A stretch of DNA of 64,000 bases from Actinobacillus suis ATCC 33415 (GCF_000739435.1 NZ_CP009159.1:1550001-1614000), one strand, 5' to 3'. Shown: positions 1 through 9,405, numbered from the stretch's first letter. The notes: generated from the sequence alone by a model not told the origin. Translations and numbers: made by a program.

Positions 1-392
1 GGAGTTTCTCGCCAAATATAGAAATCATGATATTCAGATTGCGGATCTTCGCCTTGCTTGAACCATTCATGGAAAGTTGAACTGTGGTTAAACACCATAT
101 CCATCACAATGCGAATATTGCGTTTGTGAGCCTCTGCAATCAATTGCTCAAAGTCTGCCATCGTGCCGTAACTTGGGTCGATTTCACGGTAGTTAGCAAT
201 GTCATAGCCGTTATCAATTTGCGGAGAAACGTACATCGGTGTAATCCAAATACCGTCCACCCCTAAGGTTTGCAAATAATCTAAACGCTTAATAATCCCC
301 TGAATATCGCCCGTACCGGAACCGGTTGTATCTTGGAAAGATTTCGGGTAAATCTGATAAATCACCCCGTTTTTCCACCAATTTTTGCTCAT
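1..392 (-). CDS. treC: Trehalose-6-phosphate hydrolase, N-terminal part (cut by window edge)
   Basis: Cytoplasmic glycoside hydrolase (GH13) that splits trehalose 6-phosphate into glucose and glucose 6-phosphate. Only about the first 130 residues are present; the rest lies beyond the window. The start ATG (390-392) opens MSKNWWKNGVIYQIYPKSF, the usual first beta strand of alpha-amylase-type barrels. Further on DGIWITPMY and VMDMVFNHSS are conserved GH13 strands; the NHSS His is a substrate-binding position in the family. It lies downstream of treB on the same strand, so import and hydrolysis are probably co-transcribed. The 76-base gap holds an inverted uptake-sequence pair that could reduce readthrough. 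Confidence 0.93.
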   Translation of the reverse strand, partial: MSKNWWKNGVIYQIYPKSFQDTTGSGTGDIQGIIKRLDYLQTLGVDGIWITPMYVSPQIDNGYDIANYREIDPSYGTMADFEQLIAEAHKRNIRIVMDMVFNHSSTFHEWFKQGEDPQSEYHDFYIWRET

Positions 393-416
393 TCTGCTTT
401 CCTTATAAAATTAACA

Positions 417-458
417 AGCGGTCAGATTTTGGTAAAATTTTGCAAAAATCTAACCGCT
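417..458 (-). terminator. Uptake-sequence hairpin between treB and treC
   Basis: Two arms (417-431 and 444-458) built on AAGCGGT/ACCGCT pair at about 13 of 15 positions around a short A/T loop. Placed between two genes of one pathway, it would act as a partial terminator or mRNA-stabilising stem instead of an operon end. Pairing is visible; function is inferred. Confidence 0.5.
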
Positions 459-468
459 ATATATTTGA

Positions 469-1893
469 TTATTCCAATGTTCCCGCTTTTTCTTTGCGTT
501 TATAAACCATTGCGGTTAGTGCTAGCGGAACAACAATCGCCACTAACATTGCAGCTGCAAACGTTCCCCAGTAAACGTGTTGAATTGATAAAATACCTGG
601 TAAACCACCCACACCGATACCGTTCGCTAGCACACCGGCGAAGCCACAAATCAAACCCGCTAATGCCGCGCCAATCATCGCACATAGCATTGGGAAGCGA
701 TATTTTAAGTTGATACCGTACATTGCCGGTTCGGTTACACCTAAATAAGCTGAAAGTGCCGCTGGTACGGAAACCTCACGTTCGTTCGCTTTTTTGCTCA
801 CAAACACAATCGCTAACACCGCAGAAGCTTGCGCAATATTTGATAAAGCGATGATTGGCCAAACAGGTGTTCCGCCAATGCTTTGAATCATTTGCATATC
901 AATTGCTAACGTGGTTTGGTGTACGCCAGTTACTACAAGCGGTGCATAAAGGAAACCAAATAACGCCGCACCGATTGGGGCAAAATCGCCGGTCATCGAA
1001 TGTTTCACTACGAACGCAATACCGTTACCGATTTCACGTCCAATTGGGCCAATAATCGTATGCGCAAGGAACACTGCTACAATAATTGATACCACCGGTA
1101 CAATGATGAGATTAAGATAATTCGGCACAATTTTCGTCATAAAGCGCTCAATATAAGCTAATGCCAAACCCGCCATAATTGCCGGAATTACTTGCGCTTG
1201 ATAACCGACCTTTTCCACTGCTAGGAAGCCAAAATCCCAAACCTCCGGAATTTGCGAACCTAAGCCGTAAGAGTTCATTAACTGAGGTGAAACAAGAGTC
1301 ACCCCTAACACGATCCCCAAAATTGGCGATGTCCCCATTTTACGAGCTATCGACCAACAAATTCCCACCGGTAGAAAATGGAAAATCGCCTCACCAATCA
1401 GCCATAAGAAACTATGCACACTAGCCCAAAAACTGCTGACTTGCACAAGTGTTTTGGTACCGTTTTCAAACATCGCAATATCGCCAATCACGTTGCGGAA
1501 ACCTAAAATCAAACCGCCGCTAATTAACGCAGGCAACAACGGAATAAAAATATCCGCCATATGCGAGATCAAACGTTCATAGCCTTTTTGATTTTGACGA
1601 GCAGCCGCTTTCACTTGCTCTTTATCAACATTCGCTAAGCCGGTTTTCTCCAACACGATTTTGTAGTAATCACCGACTTCCTGCCCAATAACAACTTGAT
1701 ATTGCCCGCCTGTAGCAAAATTCGCTTTTACCATCGGTAAGCCTTCTAACGCTTTGCTATCCACTTTGCTGTCATCATTTAACACGAAACGCAAACGGGT
1801 AATACAGTGAGTGACAGTCGCAATGTTTTCGCGACCACCAATAAATTCAATTAATTTATCCACATTTTGCGGATCGATTTTTGCTTTGGCCAT
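469..1893 (-). CDS. treB: PTS trehalose-specific EIIBC component
   Basis: Inner-membrane phosphotransferase permease that imports trehalose as trehalose 6-phosphate for TreC. The 474 residues match the usual TreB length. The N-terminal EIIB domain (about 1-90) carries the phosphorylated Cys in TVTHCITRLRF (Cys30). The EIIC membrane domain follows (about 110-470), including the GVTEPAMYG motif of glucose-family carriers. No EIIA domain is fused, so the general glucose EIIA (Crr) must supply phosphate. The upstream region holds a TreR-like palindrome and a CRP-like site. No treR gene is visible in this window. Confidence 0.96.
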   Translation of the reverse strand: MAKAKIDPQNVDKLIEFIGGRENIATVTHCITRLRFVLNDDSKVDSKALEGLPMVKANFATGGQYQVVIGQEVGDYYKIVLEKTGLANVDKEQVKAAARQNQKGYERLISHMADIFIPLLPALISGGLILGFRNVIGDIAMFENGTKTLVQVSSFWASVHSFLWLIGEAIFHFLPVGICWSIARKMGTSPILGIVLGVTLVSPQLMNSYGLGSQIPEVWDFGFLAVEKVGYQAQVIPAIMAGLALAYIERFMTKIVPNYLNLIIVPVVSIIVAVFLAHTIIGPIGREIGNGIAFVVKHSMTGDFAPIGAALFGFLYAPLVVTGVHQTTLAIDMQMIQSIGGTPVWPIIALSNIAQASAVLAIVFVSKKANEREVSVPAALSAYLGVTEPAMYGINLKYRFPMLCAMIGAALAGLICGFAGVLANGIGVGGLPGILSIQHVYWGTFAAAMLVAIVVPLALTAMVYKRKEKAGTLE

Positions 1894-1970
1894 AGGAATA
1901 CTCCTGTTATTGGATGTTTATTAACCTGAAAATTAAGTTGAATTATAGATATTGGCTATTTTTTGTAAAT

Positions 1971-1982
1971 GGGAACGTTCCC
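1971..1982 (-). promoter_or_regulatory. TreR-type operator
   Basis: Perfect 12-base palindrome GGGAACGTTCCC, 78 bases upstream of the treB start. It is the same type of sequence as the TreR operator in front of E. coli treB. Binding by a TreR encoded elsewhere is inferred. Confidence 0.7.
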
Positions 1983-2003
1983 CAAAACATAAGTAAATTT
2001 AAA

Positions 2004-2025
2004 ATTTGCGATCTAGATCACAAAA
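2004..2025 (-). promoter_or_regulatory. CRP site upstream of treB
   Basis: The core TTGCGATCTAGATCACAA is a near-perfect dyad centred at 2014/2015. One half is TGCGA and the other is the standard TCACA. It sits about 120 bases upstream of treB and about 100 bases from yfhL on the other strand. Catabolite activation of treB fits the pathway. The TGCGA half resembles the competence-type (CRP-S) half-site of Pasteurellaceae, but the other half does not. Confidence 0.65.
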
Positions 2026-2044
2026 ATTTTTCGTTTTAGCGTAA

Positions 2045-2377
<333 letters not shown>

Positions 2378-2391
2378 AAATAAAATATAAA

Positions 2392-2426
2392 AAAACGGAG
2401 AATGAACCTTCATTCTCCGTTTTTTA
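2392..2426. terminator. Bidirectional terminator yfhL / ygfZ
   Basis: Stem ACGGAGAATG / CATTCTCCGT around the loop AACCTT, flanked by an A run on the left and a T run on the right. It lies between convergent genes and can serve both. Confidence 0.9.
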
Positions 2427-3314
2427 TTATGCGTCTTTAAAGCTGTAAGGCAAATCGCAAATCGCTAATGGAATTCCGTTGATCCTAAATGCACTATCCG
2501 CTTCAACATCATTATTCATCACCACTTGTAGCCAAAGTTTATTTTGATATGCCACACTGTTTAAGATTGTGCCGGTTGCACGCCAATTTTCACCGAGCTG
2601 CATTTCAACCGAGCCACCGACTTCCGGCAAGTTTAGCTCACCTTCGAAACGACCGACTAAGGTAAACATCGCTCGCTTATTTGCTCCACGATATTTTGCA
2701 CGCGCTACTGTTTCTTGTCCGATATAGCAACCTTTGGTAAAAGAAATCGCATTTTCGACCGCTTGTAAATTGGTTGCCTGCGGAATCAATTCAAATTGAT
2801 TCGCTTTTAGCAACATCGGGATCCCGTCTTGAATGTCGATTAAATCCCACAATTGGCTATCGGCATTGGTTTCTAAAGTTTCGCCCCAAACAATCGCACG
2901 TTTTTGCCCTTGCGGAATCACCAAAGCGGTTGTATTTTCGCAAAGTTTTGCCAAAATCTCACCGCTTGTTACTCCATAAATCGGCGTATCTAATTCAGTG
3001 AAAGTGACTTTAGAAAACACCGCATATTTTTTCAATTGGTTAAGCGCTTCCGGTAATAAATCCGCATGAATCATGGCGACAAATTTATCTGCCGCTTGAC
3101 GATATAAACGGATCAATGCACTCATTTTGCCTTTCGGATCACAATGGCAAGTTAAGGTATGTTCTCCCTCTGCCAATTTCGCTACATCACAGGTTAATTG
3201 TCCTTGAAGATATTTCTCAGCATCTACACCTGCAATTTCAATTAAACGATACTGAGAAAGTTGCACGCAGAGATCTGGGTGGCTATTACTGATTTTGCTG
3301 CATTCACACGTCAT
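2427..3314 (-). CDS. ygfZ: Folate-binding Fe-S cluster assembly protein YgfZ
   Basis: Tetrahydrofolate-dependent protein that helps make or repair certain Fe-S enzymes, including the tRNA thiotransferase MiaB. The family signature KGCYIGQE is intact in the C-terminal half. I chose the ATG at 3312-3314 (295 residues) because AGTAGGTG sits at good ribosome-binding distance before it; a GTG three codons upstream would overlap that site. It follows yicC with almost no gap, so the two are probably co-transcribed. Confidence 0.92.
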   Translation of the reverse strand: MTCECSKISNSHPDLCVQLSQYRLIEIAGVDAEKYLQGQLTCDVAKLAEGEHTLTCHCDPKGKMSALIRLYRQAADKFVAMIHADLLPEALNQLKKYAVFSKVTFTELDTPIYGVTSGEILAKLCENTTALVIPQGQKRAIVWGETLETNADSQLWDLIDIQDGIPMLLKANQFELIPQATNLQAVENAISFTKGCYIGQETVARAKYRGANKRAMFTLVGRFEGELNLPEVGGSVEMQLGENWRATGTILNSVAYQNKLWLQVVMNNDVEADSAFRINGIPLAICDLPYSFKDA

Positions 3315-3323
3315 AAAAAACAC

Positions 3324-4187
3324 CTACTCTAAATTCTGAATTTGCTCACGCATTTGTTCGATTAACACTTTTAATTCAACCGCTGAATTGGTTACATCCG
3401 CATTAATAGATTTTGATGCCAACGTATTGGATTCACGATTTAGCTCTTGCATCATAAAGTCCAATTTACGCCCCACCGCTCCACCTTTTTTCAAGACGTT
3501 AGTCGTTTCTTTCACGTGTAATTGTAAGCGGTCTAATTCTTCCGCCACATCCACACGCTGTGCAGTTAATACCATTTCTTGCTCTAAACGTTGCGGATCT
3601 AATTGTAAATTCAGCTCGTCAAAACGTTGCTGTAATTTATCTTTCTGCCATTGCAGAATTTCCGGCATTTGCGCTTGTACTTTGGTTGCGATCTCGGCAA
3701 TTGTGTCTAAGCGTTGTTGGATCAACGCCTGTAAATTCGCACCTTCACGACCACGCATCGCAATAAAGTCCGCTAAAATTTGTTCGAAACCGGCTAACAG
3801 ATCTTGCCCGATTTGATCCAAATCTTGTGTTTGAGCATCGACCACGCCCGGATAGCGTAAAATATCCACTAAGTTGATCTCGCCCTCACCGGCAATGCCA
3901 CGCAAGGTTTGTAGTGAGCTGATTACCTTTTCCGCATACTCTTTATTTAATGCTAATTCACTGTTTTGGTTATTACTTAATTCGATACGTAAACTACATT
4001 CCACTTTCCCGCGTGTTAGTGAGGCACGTAAACGCTCGCGCAAGGTCATTTCTAAATTACGGAATTGCTCCGGCAAACGAAAATAAGTTTCTAAAAAACG
4101 TTGATTCACCGAGCGGATTTCCCACACGGCATTACCCCACTCTTTTTTAATTTCTAAATGGGCGAAAGCGGTCATACTATAAATCAT
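3324..4187 (-). CDS. yicC: YicC family endoribonuclease
   Basis: The 287-residue length from MIYSMTAFAH equals the usual YicC length; upstream in-frame codons are probably not translated, because AAGAAGGAA precedes the ATG at 4185-4187. The N-terminal YicC domain and the C-terminal DUF1732 domain (ending GAVGRKLDFMMQELNRE, then NSAVELKVLIEQMREQIQNLE-like helix) are both present. E. coli YicC is an endoribonuclease acting on small RNAs such as RyhB. It is divergent from rph, which is also its neighbour in E. coli. Confidence 0.9.
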   Translation of the reverse strand: MIYSMTAFAHLEIKKEWGNAVWEIRSVNQRFLETYFRLPEQFRNLEMTLRERLRASLTRGKVECSLRIELSNNQNSELALNKEYAEKVISSLQTLRGIAGEGEINLVDILRYPGVVDAQTQDLDQIGQDLLAGFEQILADFIAMRGREGANLQALIQQRLDTIAEIATKVQAQMPEILQWQKDKLQQRFDELNLQLDPQRLEQEMVLTAQRVDVAEELDRLQLHVKETTNVLKKGGAVGRKLDFMMQELNRESNTLASKSINADVTNSAVELKVLIEQMREQIQNLE

Positions 4188-4390
4188 TTTGTGTTCCTTC
4201 TTGTTAATTAACCTCGGAATATCACTGAAAAACACGGAAAGATTTTTGCAAAATTTTCGGAAAATTTAACCGCTTGCAGTCCTTCAAAAAACCTTTCCGT
4301 GTATTTCCGTATTTTCCGAGGCAATAAAAATCACATTGTACTGTTTTATTTGTTAAAATGGCGAAAATTTTTTAGTAAAAGGAAGAAATC

Positions 4391-5107
4391 ATGCGCCCAA
4401 ATAATCGTGAACTGAATCAAGTTCGTCCGGTAAAAATTACTCGTCACTATACTCGTTATGCAGAAGGTTCCGTTTTAGTCGAATTCGGCGAAACCAAAGT
4501 TTTATGTAATGCAACCGTGGAAGAAACGGTTCCTCGCTTTTTAAAAGGTCAGCAACAGGGCTGGGTAACCGCCGAATACGGTATGTTGCCACGCTCTACC
4601 CACAGCCGTATGCAGCGTGAGGCGGCAAAAGGTAAACAAGGCGGCAGAACCATGGAAATTCAACGCCTTATCGCGCGCTCATTACGTGCAGTGGTAGATT
4701 TAAAAGCACTTGGCGAACGTACGATTACGATTGATTGTGATGTGATTCAAGCGGACGGCGGCACTCGTACAGCGGCAATTACGGGTGCGTGTGTAGCTTT
4801 ACATGATGCAATGAGTAAATTAGTCGCTGACGGCGTACTGAAAGAAAATCCGATGAAAGGTTTAGTAGCGGCAATTTCTGTCGGCATCGTGGACGGTAAT
4901 GCGGTATGTGACTTAGAATATGTTGAAGACTCAAATGCTGAAACGGATATGAATGTGGTGATGGTCGAAGACGGCAGATTAGTTGAAGTACAAGGTACCG
5001 CTGAAGGCGAGCCGTTCTCACATATGGAATTGTTACAATTACTCGATCTCGCTCATCAAGGCATTAATCAATTATTAGATGCCCAACGTAAAGCATTAGG
5101 CCTATAA
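4391..5107 (+). CDS. rph: Ribonuclease PH
   Basis: Phosphorolytic 3'-5' exoribonuclease that trims tRNA 3' ends. Full length at 238 residues, without the frameshift known from E. coli K-12. Family signatures include [13 protein letters not shown] at the start, [13 protein letters not shown], and [20 protein letters not shown], which holds the phosphate and metal site. AAGGAAGAA precedes the ATG. It forms the conserved divergent pair with yicC and ends in its own terminator. Confidence 0.97.
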   Translation: MRPNNRELNQVRPVKITRHYTRYAEGSVLVEFGETKVLCNATVEETVPRFLKGQQQGWVTAEYGMLPRSTHSRMQREAAKGKQGGRTMEIQRLIARSLRAVVDLKALGERTITIDCDVIQADGGTRTAAITGACVALHDAMSKLVADGVLKENPMKGLVAAISVGIVDGNAVCDLEYVEDSNAETDMNVVMVEDGRLVEVQGTAEGEPFSHMELLQLLDLAHQGINQLLDAQRKALGL

Positions 5108-5109
5108 AC

Positions 5110-5149
5110 AAAAACGGCACAAGTAAATTAAATACTTGTGCCGTTTTTG
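5110..5149 (+). terminator. rph terminator
   Basis: Stem AACGGCACAAGTA / TACTTGTGCCGTT with flanking A and T runs, immediately after the rph stop codon. It can also end grxA transcription? No: grxA reads away from its own stop at 5167 toward this stem, so the hairpin is suited to serve both convergent genes. Confidence 0.88.
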
Positions 5150-5166
5150 TTTCTCATGATGAGTGA

Positions 5167-5430
5167 TTAAACTTCAATCCCGAATTTTTCTTTCACTAAC
5201 GCTTGGAAATCAGTACAACCGCCAACGTGAACGTTATCTAAGAAAATTTGTGGTACGGTTGCAACCGGTTTGCCAACACGTGGTTCTAAATCTTCTTTTG
5301 AAATACCCTCGGCAATCATATCGATAAATTTAAAATCGAAATCAGTTAATTCGCCTTTCATTTTTTCCGCTAATGCTTTTGCACGTGTGCAATATGGGCA
5401 AGTCATACGACCATAAATTTCTACGAACAT
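5167..5430 (-). CDS. grxA: Glutaredoxin 1
   Basis: Glutathione-dependent dithiol oxidoreductase of 87 residues, like E. coli Grx1 (85). The active site CPYC is at residues 11-14, the cis-proline segment is TVPQIF, and the glutathione-binding GGCTDF follows. E. coli Grx1 reduces ribonucleotide reductase and other disulfides in the cytoplasm. It lies downstream of the RTX gene but is separated from it by a strong terminator, so it probably has its own promoter in 5431-5534. Confidence 0.93.
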   Translation of the reverse strand: MFVEIYGRMTCPYCTRAKALAEKMKGELTDFDFKFIDMIAEGISKEDLEPRVGKPVATVPQIFLDNVHVGGCTDFQALVKEKFGIEV

Positions 5431-5534
5431 AATTCATTCCTTATAAAATTGAGCTAATTATTCAATGGCAAATGCCAGTTTCAACAGACTGGTAAGCGGT
5501 CAAATTCTATCAGTTTTTTGCAAAAAATCCTAAA

Positions 5535-5569
5535 AAATGCCCGCTTGCTAGGTAATTGCAACGGGCATT
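5535..5569 (-). terminator. Terminator after the RTX gene (copy 1 of a repeat)
   Basis: Stem AATGCCCG / CGGGCATT carrying a CCCGCTTG uptake-like core, with an A run on the left that becomes a U run in the minus-strand transcript. It is 33/35 identical to 7391-7425 behind typA. Confidence 0.85.
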
Positions 5570-5584
5570 GAGCATTCTGAATAA

Positions 5585-7270
5585 TTAGATAATTTCTGTT
5601 GTAGTTGCGGTAGGTAAATTCACTTGTACGGTCATAGTACCTCCATATTCCACGAGAGAAATACCCACACCGATTTGATCTTTGAAATTAAATTGTTCAA
5701 TATGATTTGCAGCATCAGTTGCAAAATCAACAACTTCTACAAAGTTTTTACTATTATTTACCACAGAAATTAATAAATTAGTGCCATTTAAGCTAAATAA
5801 TACATCACTGAGGTTCAAATCAGTGAATGAGATAACATCAATCTCACTGTTATCGGATGCGCCTCGATCTGCCACAACATCATAACCGAATGCCCCACTG
5901 AATACGTAAGAATCAGCGCCCCAGTCCCCGGATAAATAGTCATTGCCCTGTGAAAAATATTGATCGCCTGATTCTCCATTTAAAATATCATCGCCTGCAC
6001 CACCAAAGAGGTTATCGTGACCAACGCCACCGAAAAGCAGATCATTTCCATCACCACCATCAATCATATCATTATCCGGATTACGCATAGTTGACGAAGG
6101 ATTAGCATCTTGGTTGCCATATAAAATATCATCGCCAAATTGACCATAAATTTGATCAGCGCCATTTCCACCATAAATGATGTCATTACCGCCCCCAGTC
6201 GCTTTAATCGCTTCAGAATCATCATCACCGTAGATGATGTCATTCCCATTATTACCTTGCGCTTTATCGTTACCTACACCAAGATAGAAGCGATCGTTAC
6301 TATCACCACCTACTGCAATATCATTACCTGATGCCATATAAAATAGAGTAGCGGCAGATTTTTTTATCGTAGTCGCTTGGTCATCTCCCGCTAAAGCCAT
6401 CACAATATCCTTGCCGCCTTGAGAGTAAATAATATCGTTAGCTTCCGTACCTGTGAGTGTTTCACTTGCCGAAGTACCATCAATAATATTGACGGTAAGC
6501 GCTTTTTTAAACACCGAGTTAGCCTCTAAATACTCCTCTAATGTGATAGTGCGATCTTCAAACACAAATGTGATCGGTTGTTTATTAGCGAAATAATCGG
6601 TAATAGTGACGCTATCAGTGGTATCTCCGTAAACCTGAATAATAAGATGTTTAAAATCTACACGGAGAACTAAATCAGCTAGATTTGCGCCGACAAATTT
6701 TAAGATTGTAGTGTCATTAGCATTGGTTTCGCTTTGAATTTTATCGCCTTCATGACCCTTCGCAAAAATATACGTATCAGTACCTTCGCCTCCAAATAAT
6801 TCATCATAGCCGGCATTGCCAATTAAGGTGTCATTACCTTCATTACCATAAAGTGGGTTAGCTTTTTCAGAACCGATAACGGTATCATCGCCCGCTAGCC
6901 CAGAAATTTTGCGGTAATCGCTACCACGTCCATAATTCGTGACCGGAGCTGTGAGCGTATCGGAAAATTTTGTGCCGTCATAACCGGTATAAGTCGTAAT
7001 TGCAGTATTATTCGCAATATAAGTATCCAACTCTAGGCTAGTCAGTATCGCATCCTCAAATTGAATAGTAAGTGTACTATCAGTATCCGTTAAATAATTT
7101 GTTACGATTATTTTATCAGTGCCACTGTTATCAAGAGTAATAACTAAGTTACTGCCTAAACGACTAAACATTGAAGTGGATAAATCTGCCGCTTTGTAGC
7201 CCGCCAGTTGAATATTTTCCGTTGCCGAAATAGTGAGCGAACCTTGCCCCTTAGTAAATACGGTTGTCAT
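5585..7270 (-). CDS. RTX-type calcium-binding repeat protein
   Basis: 561 residues with a good GGAGAG site before the ATG and no N-terminal signal peptide. Glycine/aspartate nonapeptide repeats of the haemolysin type occur in two blocks: about 125-178 (GNEGNDTLIG, FGGEGTDTY) and about 270-460 (GGDGNDLLFGG, FGGAGDDIL). Between and around them are three copies of a beta-rich module (about 30-85, 177-248, 465-530) resembling the domain linked to haemolysin repeats in FrpC and ApxIV-like proteins. Such proteins normally leave by type I secretion using an uncleaved C-terminus; no exporter or acyltransferase gene is near. No toxin pore domain or protease motif is visible, so an adhesin or surface role is as likely as toxicity. 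Confidence 0.85.
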   Translation of the reverse strand: MTTVFTKGQGSLTISATENIQLAGYKAADLSTSMFSRLGSNLVITLDNSGTDKIIVTNYLTDTDSTLTIQFEDAILTSLELDTYIANNTAITTYTGYDGTKFSDTLTAPVTNYGRGSDYRKISGLAGDDTVIGSEKANPLYGNEGNDTLIGNAGYDELFGGEGTDTYIFAKGHEGDKIQSETNANDTTILKFVGANLADLVLRVDFKHLIIQVYGDTTDSVTITDYFANKQPITFVFEDRTITLEEYLEANSVFKKALTVNIIDGTSASETLTGTEANDIIYSQGGKDIVMALAGDDQATTIKKSAATLFYMASGNDIAVGGDSNDRFYLGVGNDKAQGNNGNDIIYGDDDSEAIKATGGGNDIIYGGNGADQIYGQFGDDILYGNQDANPSSTMRNPDNDMIDGGDGNDLLFGGVGHDNLFGGAGDDILNGESGDQYFSQGNDYLSGDWGADSYVFSGAFGYDVVADRGASDNSEIDVISFTDLNLSDVLFSLNGTNLLISVVNNSKNFVEVVDFATDAANHIEQFNFKDQIGVGISLVEYGGTMTVQVNLPTATTTEII

Positions 7271-7390
7271 AAAAACTCTCCAGATAATAATTGATTAAAT
7301 AAGGCAGATTAGGATAGTAAGCTTTTTTATACAAAGAGAAGAAAATTGATCTATATTTTTAACAGATTTGACCAGTAAAAAACCATAAAA

Positions 7391-7425
7391 AAATGCCCGC
7401 TTGCTAGGTAATAGCAGCGGGCATT
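7391..7425 (-). terminator. typA terminator (copy 2 of a repeat)
   Basis: Hairpin AATGCCCGC / GCGGGCATT with the same 35-base sequence as 5535-5569 except for two changes in the loop side. Followed on the minus strand by a U run. Confidence 0.87.
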
Positions 7426-7443
7426 TTCTTAAATCAACACAAA

Positions 7444-9291
7444 TTATTTCGTGCTGGTACTTGTTGTCGTACGGCTTGCACGTTTACGATCATTTTCGGT
7501 TAATAAACGTTTACGCACACGAATTGATTGTGGTGTTACTTCTACTAACTCGTCATCATCGATAAATTCTAACGCTTGTTCTAACGTCATACGAACCGGT
7601 GTTGTTAACACGATTGCATCATCTTTACCTGACGCACGCATATTGGTTAATTTCTTACCTTGTAAACAGTTTACGGTTAAATCGTTTGAACGGCTGTGAA
7701 TACCGATAATTTGACCTTCATAAACATCCACACCGTGATCAATCATTAATTTACCACGTTCTTGTAAACCGAATAATGCGTAAGCAAGCGCTTTACCGGT
7801 TGCGTTAGAAATTAACACACCGTTTTTACGCTGACCGATTTCACCCGGTTTTACATCATCATAATGGCTGAAGCTTGAGTAAAGTAAGCCGGTGCCAGAA
7901 GTCATTGTCATAAATTCGTTACGGAAACCGATTAAACCACGGCTTGGAATCACGTATTCTAAACGTGTACGACCTTTACCGTCCGGAATCATATCTTTCA
8001 CTTCACCTTTACGGATACCTAATGCTTCCATTACCGCACCTTGGTGTTGTTCTTCGATATCAATGGTTACTTGCTCAAATGGCTCTTGTTTTTTACCGTT
8101 TTCTTCACGGTAGATTACTTTCGGACGTGATACCGCTAATTCGTAACCTTCACGGCGCATATTCTCGATTAATACCGATAAATGTAACTCACCACGGCCA
8201 GATACACGGAACTCATCCGGATTTGGTGTTTCTTCTACACGTAATGCTACGTTATGTACTAATTCTTTGTTTAAACGCTCAAGGATTTGGCGTGATGTAA
8301 CAAATTTACCTTCCTGACCACAGAATGGAGAAGTATTTACACAGAAGAACATCGTTACGGTCGGTTCATCAACAGTTAACGCAGGTAATGCTTCTACGTT
8401 ATTAATATCACAAATCGTATCTGAAATATTTAATTCGCCTAAACCAGTGATTGCAATGATGTCGCCGGCAAATGCTTCAGTCGCTTCATAACGTTGTAAA
8501 CCTAAGTGACCTAATACTTGACCCACTTTACCGTTACGGGTTTTGCCTTCAGAATCGATCACAGTAACCGTTTGGTTTGGTTTGATTGAACCGCGTTTGA
8601 TACGACCGATACCGATTACACCTACATAATTGTTGTAATCTAATTGTGAAATTTGCATTTGGAACGGTGCGTTTAATTCCACTTTTGGCGGTTCAACGTG
8701 ATCAACAATCGCTTGGAATAACGGAGTCATATCTTCTGCAAGATCTTCGTGCTCTAAACCTGCAACACCCATTAATGCCGATGCATAAATAATTGGGAAA
8801 TCTAATTGCTCGTCAGTTGCACCTAAGTTTACGAATAAATCGAATACTTGATCCACAACCCAGTCAGGACGTGCGCCCGGACGGTCAACTTTGTTGATAA
8901 CTACGATCGGCTTTAAACCGTGCGCAAATGCTTTTTGCGTTACGAAACGTGTTTGCGGCATTGGACCGTCAAACGCATCTACTACTAATAACACAGAGTC
9001 AACCATTGAAAGAACACGTTCTACTTCACCACCGAAGTCCGCGTGTCCCGGCGTATCTACGATATTGATACGGTAATCGTTCCAGTTGATTGCTGTATTT
9101 TTTGCAAGAATGGTAATACCACGTTCTTTTTCAAGATCGTTTGAGTCCATTACACGCTCGTCTGCGTCACCACGCGTTTCACCTAATGTGCCTGATTGTT
9201 GTAAAAGTTTATCTACAAGCGTTGTTTTACCGTGGTCAACGTGCGCGATAATTGCGATATTACGCAATTTATTAATATCTAAATTTTGCAT
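7444..9291 (-). CDS. typA: Ribosome-associated GTPase TypA/BipA
   Basis: Translational GTPase that binds 70S ribosomes and supports ribosome assembly and growth under stress or cold. The start [20 protein letters not shown] (ATG 9289-9291) gives 615 residues; the 15 upstream codons are an unlikely extension. G1 is AHVDHGKT, the switch region holds ERGITI, G3 is DTPGHADF, G4 is NKVDRPGA. The C-terminal BipA-specific part includes the GRGELHLS motif. The upstream region carries a perfect CRP half-site pair and a GC-rich hairpin in the leader. Confidence 0.97.
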   Translation of the reverse strand: MQNLDINKLRNIAIIAHVDHGKTTLVDKLLQQSGTLGETRGDADERVMDSNDLEKERGITILAKNTAINWNDYRINIVDTPGHADFGGEVERVLSMVDSVLLVVDAFDGPMPQTRFVTQKAFAHGLKPIVVINKVDRPGARPDWVVDQVFDLFVNLGATDEQLDFPIIYASALMGVAGLEHEDLAEDMTPLFQAIVDHVEPPKVELNAPFQMQISQLDYNNYVGVIGIGRIKRGSIKPNQTVTVIDSEGKTRNGKVGQVLGHLGLQRYEATEAFAGDIIAITGLGELNISDTICDINNVEALPALTVDEPTVTMFFCVNTSPFCGQEGKFVTSRQILERLNKELVHNVALRVEETPNPDEFRVSGRGELHLSVLIENMRREGYELAVSRPKVIYREENGKKQEPFEQVTIDIEEQHQGAVMEALGIRKGEVKDMIPDGKGRTRLEYVIPSRGLIGFRNEFMTMTSGTGLLYSSFSHYDDVKPGEIGQRKNGVLISNATGKALAYALFGLQERGKLMIDHGVDVYEGQIIGIHSRSNDLTVNCLQGKKLTNMRASGKDDAIVLTTPVRMTLEQALEFIDDDELVEVTPQSIRVRKRLLTENDRKRASRTTTSTSTK

Positions 9292-9352
9292 TGAAATGTC
9301 TTTATTGAGTTGAATATAGGGTGCGTTTACACACACCGTGGAAAGCTTTAGC

Positions 9353-9371
9353 AGGGGGGAAATCGCCCCCT
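9353..9371 (-). other. GC-rich hairpin in the typA leader
   Basis: Six-base stem AGGGGG / CCCCCT about 62-80 bases before the typA start and downstream of the CRP site. It is unusually GC-rich for this genome. It lacks a following U run on the minus strand, so it does not look like a terminator; an mRNA 5' structure is possible. Confidence 0.4.
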
Positions 9372-9383
9372 CTTATTGCGACC

Positions 9384-9405
9384 TAGTGTGATCAAGATCA
9401 CAATT
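9384..9405 (-). promoter_or_regulatory. CRP site upstream of typA
   Basis: The core TGTGATCAAGATCACA (9387-9402) is a perfect TGTGA-N6-TCACA dyad, about 100 bases before typA. The opposite neighbour, yggS, reads in the same direction and ends at 9486, so typA is the only candidate target. Confidence 0.65.

Noticed and set aside
333..713. 126-codon plus-strand frame across treC and treB
   Set aside because: It crosses the start of treC and the end of treB on the other strand and has no ribosome-binding site.
3315..3323. GTG start for ygfZ
   Set aside because: It lies on the ribosome-binding sequence of the better ATG at 3312-3314.
3388..3816. 142-codon plus-strand frame rich in Cys and Ser
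   Set aside because: It lies fully opposite yicC, has odd composition and no ribosome-binding site.
5585..7270. Calling the RTX gene a pore-forming Apx toxin
   Set aside because: It has no N-terminal hydrophobic pore domain, no acylation lysine region and no apxC/B/D genes nearby.
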